The notes beneath the pieces are model-generated. The model was not told the DNA's origin and did not search any database. It worked only from the letters and a program-made list of their open reading frames with translations. Source: Flavobacteriales bacterium (GTDB taxonomy: Bacteria; Bacteroidota; Bacteroidia; Flavobacteriales; PHOS-HE28). Taken from it: 27,698 nt of DNA. Of the stretch, positions 8,607 through 15,776 are shown piece by piece. The DNA is taken from positions 1 through 27,698 of the forward strand of contig SSGN01000049.1 in the NCBI GenBank assembly GCA_008016945.1, in the 5' to 3' direction. The position numbers and the translations under genes were made by a program. Within the stretch, counting starts at the first letter, position 1. Every line of letters begins with the position of its first letter.

Positions 8607-9623
8607 TTACCTCCGGTCCACATTGACTTCTTCGACAGCACCGGCGCGAGAGACGCGGACGACGCTGCCACGGCGAACCTGTTCGATCTGTTTTTCAACT
8701 TTCACTGCTTCTGCCGCAATCTGCACGGGCGTGATCGCGGGAAGGCTGCTACGCTGGAAACGTGAGACATCGCCGCCGGTTGCATAGGTGCTCGGGCCTG
8801 CAGTCGGTTGCTTCTGAACCGAGGCGAGGAACTTTTCTTCTTCCTCAGCAGTTGCGCCCTTGGGCAATTTCACATCGCCCGATGCCAGCGCCATTTCGAG
8901 CTCGGCTGCGTTGTCGGCGAGCGAACGGAGCGAGAGACTGATCGTACCGATCGTCTGCGCCACGGCGATTTTTTCTGCAATGCGCGGCGTCACTTCGATG
9001 GTCACCAACTTGTACTTCGAAGGAATGCTATTGCCTTTTTCATCGACGCTTGGTGTCGAGCGCTGGTCAGTTGCCAGGACGCGAAGGTTGCGGATGATGG
9101 TTTCCGAAACTTTCAAGGGCTGACCAGTGCCTGCACCGCTTACATTCTGGGTCAGGACAAGGTCCACACGGTCACCTGGAAAGACAAAGCCCGAAACACC
9201 AGTGAGTGTAGAGACTGGAACCGATACCGCACGCATGCCCGGTCCAAGTGCCGCAGCAAGGAAACCACGATCGCCAGGAGCGACAAGCGAACCTTGGGTA
9301 ATCGGCTGTCCGGCTGTAATCGGATTGCGCACAACCGTGCCGACCAATGTGGTCGTCTGGTCAGGCTCGCCGTCTTTCTTGATGAAATAGGCTTCCTCGA
9401 TCAGCTCTTCCGGCCACGGTTGATAGCGAATGCTGTCTGCAGTCAGAATTGTTCCAACCGGCAATGCCCGCGTTGCAACGATGACCTTTGGGCCAGTGGC
9501 GACGGGTTTTTGTGCAACCGCTTGGGGTGCGCCTCCGCCCGAGAACATGCTGCGCGCCATAAACGCGGTGACTGCGGCTATCAGCAGCGCGCAGACCAGC
9601 AAGATTACTTTTTTCCTATCCAT
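8607..9623 (-). CDS. cpaB: Tad pilus assembly protein CpaB/RcpC
   Basis: A 338-residue protein: one N-terminal membrane segment (residues 6-24), an SAF domain (VIVATRALPVGTILTADSIRY, then NPITAGQPI) and the RcpC-type domain (GMRAVSVPVSTLTGVSGFVFPGD, RVDLVLTQNV). RcpC/CpaB is a periplasmic partner of the secretin. A TTG nine bases upstream is possible, but the ATG at 9623 lies nine bases after aggagc and gives the natural N-terminus MDRKK. cpaA lies 42 bases upstream. Confidence 0.92.
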   Translation of the reverse strand: MDRKKVILLVCALLIAAVTAFMARSMFSGGGAPQAVAQKPVATGPKVIVATRALPVGTILTADSIRYQPWPEELIEEAYFIKKDGEPDQTTTLVGTVVRNPITAGQPITQGSLVAPGDRGFLAAALGPGMRAVSVPVSTLTGVSGFVFPGDRVDLVLTQNVSGAGTGQPLKVSETIIRNLRVLATDQRSTPSVDEKGNSIPSKYKLVTIEVTPRIAEKIAVAQTIGTISLSLRSLADNAAELEMALASGDVKLPKGATAEEEEKFLASVQKQPTAGPSTYATGGDVSRFQRSSLPAITPVQIAAEAVKVEKQIEQVRRGSVVRVSRAGAVEEVNVDRR

Positions 9624-9665
9624 GACGAACAAGCTCCTGAACGGTCCCCTGAATGAGACAGCTAA

Positions 9666-10139
9666 TCACCTAAAATGGTTAAAAAACTGTTCACCGGCGC
9701 ACCAAAGGCCGGCGAGCGAAATTGCGACGCCATATGGAATGCGGACGTGACCGCTTCCTTTTCGTATCTTGTGAACGATGAAGAAAATTATGGTTACCAG
9801 CGCGCCGAGCAAACTGGCGTTGAAAACAAATTTGATGACGACCAATGGCGGAAACCACAGGGCGACTGCCGCGAACAATTTCACGTCGCCACCACCCATC
9901 ATGCCGAAGTAGAAAAATAGCGCGAAGAACAGGAAAGTCGCGATTCCTGCGCCGAGATAATAGCCAATTTCAGGCCAGGTGAATGTCCCGGTCGCAAGCC
10001 AGTAAAGAGGAGCGGCGAGCGCGATCGATGCGGTCACCCAATTGTAAATAAGGCGGTGCCGAATGTCGGAATAGATCGACACCAGCAGGCCGATTGCCAA
10101 GCCGCCAAGCAGCGCGTAAGCGAAAAAATTCTGGTCCAT
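9666..10139 (-). CDS. cpaA: Type IV prepilin peptidase (A24 family), CpaA/TadV
   Basis: A 157-residue polytopic protein with about five hydrophobic segments. The two catalytic aspartates of the A24 prepilin-peptidase family are visible: Asp in YSDIRHRLI (residue 25) and Asp in GGGDVKLFA (about residue 85). The length fits the short TadV/CpaA form without a methyltransferase domain. It would cleave the Flp pilin and pseudopilins. It is the first gene of the operon; the Flp pilin gene often found just upstream is absent here, where a divergent hydrolase gene starts instead. Confidence 0.93.
   Translation of the reverse strand: MDQNFFAYALLGGLAIGLLVSIYSDIRHRLIYNWVTASIALAAPLYWLATGTFTWPEIGYYLGAGIATFLFFALFFYFGMMGGGDVKLFAAVALWFPPLVVIKFVFNASLLGALVTIIFFIVHKIRKGSGHVRIPYGVAISLAGLWCAGEQFFNHFR
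9675..9682 (-). promoter_or_regulatory. Candidate CtrA half-site upstream of cpaB
   Basis: The minus strand reads TTAACCAT, the CtrA half-site known from Caulobacter. It overlaps the last codons of cpaA and lies about 52 bases upstream of the cpaB start. An eight-base match arises by chance about once per window, so position is the main support. Confidence 0.35.
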
Positions 10140-10151
10140 ATTGCCGCACTG

Positions 10152-10159
10152 TTAACCAT
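10152..10159 (+). promoter_or_regulatory. Candidate CtrA half-site between cpaA and the hydrolase gene
   Basis: TTAACCAT lies in the 42-base divergent gap, 13 bases from the cpaA start and 23 from the hydrolase start. CtrA controls pilus genes in Caulobacter, and the operon start is the expected place. The short distance to both ATGs would require very short leaders or a repressing role. Confidence 0.4.
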
Positions 10160-10181
10160 CAGAACTTTCTAAAAGGTAACC

Positions 10182-11159
10182 ATGCCTGAAGCCCAAACGG
10201 AAACGATACGGCGTGCCATCCCGAGTTATGCGCACGAAGGATTCTGGACTGCGCCGGATGGCTGGCGGATTCGGCGGATAGATTGGCCCTCGTTGAACGG
10301 TGATGGTGAAGGCATATCCGAAGCGCGCGGATCGATGCTTTTTCTGCCCGGTCGGGGCGATCATTATGAGAAATATCTTGAAACGCTGGACCATTTTGCC
10401 CGTTCAGGCTGGCAGGTGACGGCGATTGACTGGCGCGGGCAGGGCGGTTCAGGACGACTGCTCGGGGATCCGCATATCGGCCATGCCGATGATTTTTCGA
10501 CCTGGATTTCGGACCTGGGTGCGTTTTGGCGCGAATGGAAAACCCAAGGGCCGGGGCCGCATATAGTGGTTGCCCACAGTATGGGCGGGCATTTGGTCAT
10601 GCGCGCGTTATGCGAAAAAGCAATAGATCCGGATGCTGTCGCTTTATCGGCACCTATGTTGGGTATCCAGACGATGGGGCTGCCTTATGCGGTGCATCAC
10701 GCAGTTGCCAAACTGCTTCGCGCCCTTGGCAATCCGGAAAGGGCCGCGTGGAAGGAAGGTGAGAAACCCGGATCACCACTGAATGCGCGCGCCAAGATAC
10801 TGACACATGATTCGGCCCGTTATGCGGACGAACTGTATTGGTGGCAGAAACGACCGGAGGTGCGGCTTGGACCGCCGAGCTGGCATTGGGTCGAACGGGC
10901 AATTGCTTCAACGCGCCAGTTGAACGCGCCCGGAATCATGGAAGGGGTAACCGTACCTATCTTGCTGTTGGCGACAACTGCCGATCATCTTGTCGATACC
11001 AAAAGGGTCATTCGCGATGCGAAAAGGCTGCCGAATAGCGAGTTGGTCTTATTTGGTAATGAGGCTGCGCATGAACTTTTGCGCGAAACCGACCCTGTCC
11101 GCGACAAATGTATTGCCGCCATCGAAAACTTTCTCGATCGCAAAGCGCCCAAATCATGA
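10182..11159 (+). CDS. Alpha/beta hydrolase, lysophospholipase/monoacylglycerol lipase-like (serine aminopeptidase S33 type)
   Basis: A 325-residue alpha/beta-hydrolase. It shows the oxyanion region LPGRGDHYEKY (about residue 51), the DWRGQGGSGR loop, the nucleophile elbow VAHSMGGH (Ser near residue 130) and late acid/His positions in TTADHLVD and NEAAHELLRE. The pattern fits the Hydrolase_4 group of lysophospholipase or monoacylglycerol-lipase-like enzymes; the substrate is not readable. There is no signal peptide, so it is probably cytoplasmic. The start follows an aaaggt ribosome binding site. The stop overlaps the next gene's ATG, so the two are co-expressed. Confidence 0.85.
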   Translation: MPEAQTETIRRAIPSYAHEGFWTAPDGWRIRRIDWPSLNGDGEGISEARGSMLFLPGRGDHYEKYLETLDHFARSGWQVTAIDWRGQGGSGRLLGDPHIGHADDFSTWISDLGAFWREWKTQGPGPHIVVAHSMGGHLVMRALCEKAIDPDAVALSAPMLGIQTMGLPYAVHHAVAKLLRALGNPERAAWKEGEKPGSPLNARAKILTHDSARYADELYWWQKRPEVRLGPPSWHWVERAIASTRQLNAPGIMEGVTVPILLLATTADHLVDTKRVIRDAKRLPNSELVLFGNEAAHELLRETDPVRDKCIAAIENFLDRKAPKS

Positions 11160-12262
11160 ATCGTTTCGATGTTGCCATTGTCGGCGCCGGAATGGCGGGC
11201 GCCAGCCTTGCGGCCGAGATTGCACCGTCGAAATCAGTTTTGCTGCTAGAGGCAGAGGAATTCCCCGGTTATCATTCAACGGGCCGCTCGGCGGCGTTCT
11301 GGAGCGAAACCTATGGTGGGCCGGCTATCCAGCCGCTGACAACAGCCTCCTACCAGTTCCTCTCAACCCCTCCTGCAGAGTTTTCCGAACGTGGATTTTT
11401 GACCCCGCGCGGCGCTCTGCATATCGGGACGGCAGAATGCCATTCAATCGCTGAGGACATGCAGGCAGATTTTGCTGCGAGCTCGGTTGCTCTCGAGAAA
11501 CTATCCGCCAATCACATCGAGCGACATCTTACGGGACGCAGAGACGGCTGGGACCTCGCCTTATGGGAGCCTGATTGTTGTGACATCGATGTTGCAGCCT
11601 TGCATCAGGCATATCTTGGGGCGGCCAGACGGCTTGGTTGTGAAATTCAATGCAGGGCTCCTGTAAGGGCACTGGCCTTTGTCGATGGCTGTTGGTCAAT
11701 CAAGACCGCTGCCGGTCAGTTTGAGGCCGAAATGGTGGTCAATGCGGCCGGTGCATGGGCAGATATGATTGCGGAACTCGCGGGCATCCGGCGACTGGAC
11801 ATCCAACCCTATCGGCGCACAGTCGTGCAAATCGAAATTGCTCCTGCCGCACCTGCCGATTTGCCACTCGTCGTCGGACTCGACGGAAGTTTCTACTTTA
11901 AACCCGATGCCGGTGGGCGGTTGTGGGTAAGCCCGCATGATGAAATCGCGACACCGCCATGCGATGCCGCGCCCGAGGAGCTTGAAGTTGCAACCGCGCT
12001 TGATCGCTTCGAGCAAGTGGTTGACTGGAAAATCAAGCGGATAGAGCGCAAATGGGCAGGTTTGCGCAGCTTCGCACCGGACAGGAGGCCGGTAATCGGG
12101 CGGGATCCGCGGAACGAGCAATTTTTCTGGCTTGCCGGGCAAGGCGGCTTTGGCATCCAGACTGCACCTGCCGTTGCAAAGCTTGCTGCCGCGCAGATCA
12201 CCGGGGAAGAAAGGCTTCGCGCTATCGATCCTGCCCCATATTCGCCAGATCGATTTGGTTGA
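11156..12262 (+). CDS. FAD-dependent oxidoreductase, D-amino-acid oxidase/glycine oxidase (DAO) family
   Basis: A 368-residue flavoprotein with an N-terminal Rossmann FAD motif (VAIVGAGMAGASLA, residues 6-19), the ATG-proximal acid LLLEAE, a central VVNAAGAWAD motif (typical second FAD contact of the DAO family) and the C-terminal RSFAPDRRPVIGRDP ... LAGQGGFGIQTAP signature. It probably oxidises an amine or a 2-hydroxy/2-amino acid; the substrate is unknown. The start at 11156 overlaps the hydrolase stop (ATGA), which settles the choice against an upstream in-frame codon at 11108. Confidence 0.86.
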   Translation: MNRFDVAIVGAGMAGASLAAEIAPSKSVLLLEAEEFPGYHSTGRSAAFWSETYGGPAIQPLTTASYQFLSTPPAEFSERGFLTPRGALHIGTAECHSIAEDMQADFAASSVALEKLSANHIERHLTGRRDGWDLALWEPDCCDIDVAALHQAYLGAARRLGCEIQCRAPVRALAFVDGCWSIKTAAGQFEAEMVVNAAGAWADMIAELAGIRRLDIQPYRRTVVQIEIAPAAPADLPLVVGLDGSFYFKPDAGGRLWVSPHDEIATPPCDAAPEELEVATALDRFEQVVDWKIKRIERKWAGLRSFAPDRRPVIGRDPRNEQFFWLAGQGGFGIQTAPAVAKLAAAQITGEERLRAIDPAPYSPDRFG

Positions 12263-12339
12263 TTTTACACACCGTTGGCTTGCGAAAGGCTCCCAGATTG
12301 ATAGCGTAGAATATCACGGCTCTGCGCAAAGGAGGAACC

Positions 12340-12513
12340 ATGGCGCACTATTTCGAGATCAAGCAGAACAAGGCGGGCGAATATGTCGCCTATTTCAAAT
12401 ATAACAGTGAAACGATTTTCTGGACCGAGGGCTATTCAAGCAAGGCTTCAGCCAAAAATGCCATCGAATCTATCCAGAAAAACGGACCGGGGGCTGAAAC
12501 CCGCGAAGGTTGA
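12340..12513 (+). CDS. DUF1508 / YegP-like small protein
   Basis: A 57-residue protein beginning MAHYFEIKQNKAGEY, preceded by a strong ggagga ribosome binding site five bases before the ATG. The pattern of a short beta-strand (YFEIKQN), an aromatic strand (VAYFKYNSETIFWTEGY) and SSKASAKNAIESIQKNGP is characteristic of the YegP/DUF1508 fold, whose members are one or two such modules of about 50 residues. Its biochemical role is unknown. It ends six bases from rnhA, which faces it. Confidence 0.83.
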   Translation: MAHYFEIKQNKAGEYVAYFKYNSETIFWTEGYSSKASAKNAIESIQKNGPGAETREG

Positions 12514-12519
12514 AAAAGG

Positions 12520-12960
12520 CTAAAGCGTTCCGGCTGCGGCAGCAGCATCGCTGGCCAGCCGGTCCGCCCGTTCATTTTCGGCATGGCCATTATGGCCTTT
12601 GACCCACACCCATTCGACCTTGTGTCGGGCGACCGCTTCGATCAGTTCGTGCCATAAATCAGCATTCCGAACAGGTTGTTTGGAGGCGTTTTTCCAACCG
12701 TTACGTTGCCAGCCCTCAACCCATTTTGTGATGCCATCGAGGACATATTTGCTGTCGGTATGTAAAGTGACGGCGCAGGGTTCAATGAGCAGGTTGAGTG
12801 CCCTGATGGCCGCAGTCATTTCCATGCGGTTGTTGGTTGTGTCGGGCTCGCTGCCCGATATGTCCTTTTCGTGCTTGCCATAACGGATCACTGCGCCCCA
12901 GCCGCCGGGCCCCGGATTGCCCTTGCAGGCCCCGTCGGTGAAAATTTCTACCTTTTTCAT
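12520..12960 (-). CDS. rnhA: Ribonuclease HI
   Basis: A 146-residue RNase HI that degrades the RNA strand of RNA-DNA hybrids (R-loops, primers). All four catalytic acids are present: Asp9 (FTDGAC), Glu47 (NNRMEMTA), Asp69 (HTDSKYV) and Asp133 (ERADRLA), with the His-containing VKGHNGH loop near 121-126. The basic handle region ([12 protein letters not shown]) is also present. The length is typical. It is the last gene of ispH-thrB-rnhA; its ATG overlaps the thrB stop (ATGA). Confidence 0.97.
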   Translation of the reverse strand: MKKVEIFTDGACKGNPGPGGWGAVIRYGKHEKDISGSEPDTTNNRMEMTAAIRALNLLIEPCAVTLHTDSKYVLDGITKWVEGWQRNGWKNASKQPVRNADLWHELIEAVARHKVEWVWVKGHNGHAENERADRLASDAAAAAGTL

Positions 12961-13928
12961 GGCGCGCCTCCGAACAATTTACTGCTTTCGACGCTGCGAT
13001 AGAAAACAAGCCGGTGATAAAAGGCCAGAGGGTCCTTGCGCGTCACCATCGCGTCGGCGGGCGTGTTGATCCAGTCATAAAGACGGGTGAGCAGGAATCG
13101 TAACGATGCCCCGCGTGCCAGCGAAGGGAAGGCGTGTACTTCGGCTTCGTCAAGCTTGATGACTTCGCCATAACCGGCAAGCAAGGCTTCACCAATGCCA
13201 GCCAGATATTGACGCCCGTCGGCGGTAAAGCTCCATGCTGCATGGGTCACAGCTAGATCATAAGCGCGGTAGTCTGTGCAGGCGAAGTAGAAATCGATCA
13301 AGCCGCCAACCTGATCACCCCGAAACAGAACATTGTCCGGAAAAAGATCGGTATGAACCGCGCATTGGGACAAATCTTGTGGCCAGTTCGCGGAAAGCCA
13401 GTCGCATTCGCGGTCAATATCTTCGGTAAAGCCATCTTGTAGCGCATCGGCGGCGACTTTATCGCACTGGTCGAACAGCGGTCTCCAGTTTTTGTGACCC
13501 AAGGGGTTTGGCTTGATCTCGCCAAAATCGCCGACCGCCTGATGCATTTTTGCCAGAGATTGACCGACCGCATGGGCTTGTTCTGGTGTGGGCTCTGAAA
13601 CCGAAATGCCAGGGAGGAATTCGATGAGGCAGGATTTCTTGCCGTGAACATCCTGCAGCCACTGGCCTGTGCTATCATCGATAAAGCGCGGCACGGGGCA
13701 GCCAGCATTATGAAGATGTGCCAGCAAATTGTGGAAATATGGCAGGTCCGCCGGATTGACCCTGTTTTCGTACAATGTGAGGATGAAACGCGCCCGATCC
13801 GTTTCGAGAAGATAATTGCTGTTTTCGACGCCTTCGGCGATGCCTTTGAGCGAGACAAGCTTTCCCACGTCATAGCGCATCAGCAATTCCGCTGCCGCCT
13901 CGGCGCTGACTTGTGTGTAAACTGCCAT
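12957..13928 (-). CDS. thrB: Homoserine kinase (ThrB, aminoglycoside-phosphotransferase fold)
   Basis: A 323-residue APH-fold kinase of the alphaproteobacterial/Pseudomonas ThrB type, which phosphorylates homoserine for threonine synthesis. Visible signs: the N-terminal [16 protein letters not shown] glycine-rich part (29-44), the catalytic [11 protein letters not shown] (192-202) and the metal-binding IDFYFACTD (211-219). It is unrelated to the GHMP-type ThrB of enterics. It is joined to ispH upstream and rnhA downstream by four-base ATGA overlaps. An APH-type protein of another specificity is unlikely given the length and the conserved ispH-thrB-rnhA order. Confidence 0.93.
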   Translation of the reverse strand: MAVYTQVSAEAAAELLMRYDVGKLVSLKGIAEGVENSNYLLETDRARFILTLYENRVNPADLPYFHNLLAHLHNAGCPVPRFIDDSTGQWLQDVHGKKSCLIEFLPGISVSEPTPEQAHAVGQSLAKMHQAVGDFGEIKPNPLGHKNWRPLFDQCDKVAADALQDGFTEDIDRECDWLSANWPQDLSQCAVHTDLFPDNVLFRGDQVGGLIDFYFACTDYRAYDLAVTHAAWSFTADGRQYLAGIGEALLAGYGEVIKLDEAEVHAFPSLARGASLRFLLTRLYDWINTPADAMVTRKDPLAFYHRLVFYRSVESSKLFGGAP

Positions 13929-14911
13929 CAGGCCGGGTCGGCGGCTGCTGCGAGCTCGCGGGGTAGCTTGAAGGTGATGCTTTCTTCGGCGGTTACCACT
14001 TGATCCTCGCGAACTTCGAACCGTTCTGAAATGCGCGAGATAAACTGGCGTACCAGCACCTCAGGAGCGGAGGCGCCCGCAGTTATCCCCAGCGTCGTTA
14101 CGCCGTCCAACCAGTTGAAATCGATTTCTTCTGCCCGCTGCACAAGCCGCGCTGGCGTACCTGCTCGTTCAGCAACCTCTACCAATCGAAGCGAATTGGA
14201 GCTGTTCGGTGCGCCAATCACGATAACCAGATCGCAACGACCGGCGATTGCCTTGACCGCAGCCTGCCGGTTCGACGTTGCGTAACATATATCTTCGCCT
14301 TTGGGCCCGACTATCGCTGGGAAACGCCTTTGCAGCGTAGCAACGATTTCGGCCGTATCATCAACCGAAAGTGTGGTTTGCGTCAGGAACGCCAAATTCT
14401 CGGGGTCTGCGACCTCCACCTTTTCGGCGTCCTCCTCGGTTTCGACCAGCGTCATCGCTCCGGAAGCTACCTGGCCAAAGGTTCCGATCACTTCGGGATG
14501 TCCCTTATGACCGACAAAAAGAATATGGCGCCCCGCCTCGACCTGGCGTTCGGCTTGACGATGCACTTTGGAAACGAGCGGGCAAGTGGCATCAAAATAG
14601 GCCAATCCCCTATTTTGTGCATCTTCCGGCACCGATTTGGGGACACCATGCGCGGAAAACACCACATGCGCATTGGCGGGAACTTCGTCGAGTTCGTCAA
14701 CGAAAATGGCGCCTTTTGCCCGCAGGCTGTCGACGACGAATTTATTGTGCACGATTTCGTGCCGCACATAGATCGGCGCGCCATGGCGCTCGAGCGCTTG
14801 CTCCACAATCTGGATGGCGCGATCCACGCCCGCGCAAAAGCCGCGCGGAGCAGCTAACAGGATATCGAGGCGGCGGCGATTTTCGTTTTGTTCAGTCATG
14901 TGCAATGTCAT
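13928..14911 (-). CDS. ispH: 4-hydroxy-3-methylbut-2-enyl diphosphate reductase
   Basis: A 327-residue iron-sulfur enzyme, last step of the MEP isoprenoid pathway (HMBPP to IPP and DMAPP). The three cluster cysteines are visible: Cys26 ([10 protein letters not shown]), Cys110 ([11 protein letters not shown]) and Cys209 ([10 protein letters not shown]). The substrate His residues lie in HEIVHNKF (55), SAHGVP (88) and GHKGHPEV (138), and the catalytic Glu follows in HPEV. SSNS near the C-terminal half supplies the diphosphate pocket. An ATG four codons further in is an alternative start; neither has a clear ribosome binding site. It is the first gene of the operon, divergent from the lipoprotein gene. 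Confidence 0.97.
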   Translation of the reverse strand: MTLHMTEQNENRRRLDILLAAPRGFCAGVDRAIQIVEQALERHGAPIYVRHEIVHNKFVVDSLRAKGAIFVDELDEVPANAHVVFSAHGVPKSVPEDAQNRGLAYFDATCPLVSKVHRQAERQVEAGRHILFVGHKGHPEVIGTFGQVASGAMTLVETEEDAEKVEVADPENLAFLTQTTLSVDDTAEIVATLQRRFPAIVGPKGEDICYATSNRQAAVKAIAGRCDLVIVIGAPNSSNSLRLVEVAERAGTPARLVQRAEEIDFNWLDGVTTLGITAGASAPEVLVRQFISRISERFEVREDQVVTAEESITFKLPRELAAAADPA

Positions 14912-14950
14912 TTAGGTAATCCGGAGGCATTGGCCAAGGCCTTTCCCTTG

Positions 14951-14979
14951 TTGCACTGTATAGTGCTGCCGGATAAAGA
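14951..14979 (+). promoter_or_regulatory. Candidate sigma-70-type promoter for the lipoprotein gene
   Basis: TTGCAC (14951-14956) and TAAAGA (14974-14979) are separated by 17 bases, at the right distance from the ATG at 15024. The match to consensus is moderate, so the call is tentative. Confidence 0.3.
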
Positions 14980-15023
14980 CGCACCGAACGCCGAAACGGC
15001 ACAAGACTGAGGAAGCTATATCC

Positions 15024-15668
15024 ATGAAAATCCTATTGCACGCAGCACCGCTCGCTCTGCTGGTTTTGGCAGGCTGTGCAAAGGATGGCGTGCTGGACGT
15101 TAACTCGGGTGTAGGTGTCACGGCAACGCGCACGGGCTGCCCGACGGTGGCGGTAGCCGACGGCACTGGCGACATTACGCTGTTCGTGCAGGGCGCGCCG
15201 CAAAATGCGGATTCGGTCGATGTCGTTGCGTCGATCACCAAGGTCCGGCCGTCGTGCAACAGCAGTGGCGCGAAAATCTATTCGGTCGCGGATTTCGAGG
15301 TTCAAGCTCGACGGAGTGATGCCCGCGGCGCACGTTCAGTGACACTCCCCTATTTTTCCACCGTAGTTCAAGGCGGGACTGCCGTTGTGGCAAAGCGGAT
15401 CGGGCAGGTAACTGTCAATTTTGCCGATGGGCAATATCGTGCACAGGCAGCGGCTAAGGGTGCGGCCTATATCGATCCTGCTTCAGCCGCTTTACCCCCG
15501 GAAATCGTCGAAAAAATAACGCGTAAGCGCAAACCTGGCGATGCCGACGCTGCGCTTGATCCGATGGCTGATCCCGAAGTGCGTGCGGCAATCCAACGCG
15601 CCAGCTTCGAACTTCTCCTCGGCTTCCAACTGACCGAAGATCAACTCCGATATAATGTGACCCGATAA
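15024..15668 (+). CDS. Hypothetical lipoprotein
   Basis: A 214-residue protein with a lipoprotein signal: a short basic start, hydrophobic ALLVLAGC and a lipobox Cys at residue 18. It is therefore probably anchored in the envelope. Behind it is a beta-rich domain (VAVADGTGDITLFVQG, VDVVASITKVRPSC, VADFEVQARRS, SVTLPYFSTVVQGGTAVVAKRIGQVTVNF), then a charged helical C-terminus (EIVEKITRKRK, ADPEVRAAIQRASFELLLGFQLTEDQLRYN). Two further Cys (39 and 77) could form a disulphide. I recognise no named family. It stands alone, with its own terminator, between ispH and argS. Confidence 0.8.
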   Translation: MKILLHAAPLALLVLAGCAKDGVLDVNSGVGVTATRTGCPTVAVADGTGDITLFVQGAPQNADSVDVVASITKVRPSCNSSGAKIYSVADFEVQARRSDARGARSVTLPYFSTVVQGGTAVVAKRIGQVTVNFADGQYRAQAAAKGAAYIDPASAALPPEIVEKITRKRKPGDADAALDPMADPEVRAAIQRASFELLLGFQLTEDQLRYNVTR

Positions 15669-15680
15669 AGGCGCGCCCGA

Positions 15681-15710
15681 AAGGGGCCGCCTTGGCCCCC
15701 TTTTTCTTTT
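15681..15710 (+). terminator. Intrinsic terminator after the lipoprotein gene
   Basis: A GC-rich hairpin (aggggcc / ggcccc around a gcctt loop) is followed by tttttctttt, a dozen bases after the stop codon. Confidence 0.85.
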
Positions 15711-15776
15711 CTGTGGCATGGACTAGGGGGCTGCAAGACCCATGCAGCCGCATCCCTATTTCAGGAAAAGACCCCA

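Noticed and set aside
8603..8698. N-terminal extension of cpaC by 32 residues
   Set aside because: It lies inside cpaB, and the internal ATG at 8602 has both a ggaggt ribosome binding site and a normal signal peptide.
8808..9656. Open frame of 282 codons on the plus strand
   Set aside because: Antisense shadow of cpaB; Cys/His/Arg-rich translation with no recognisable domain.
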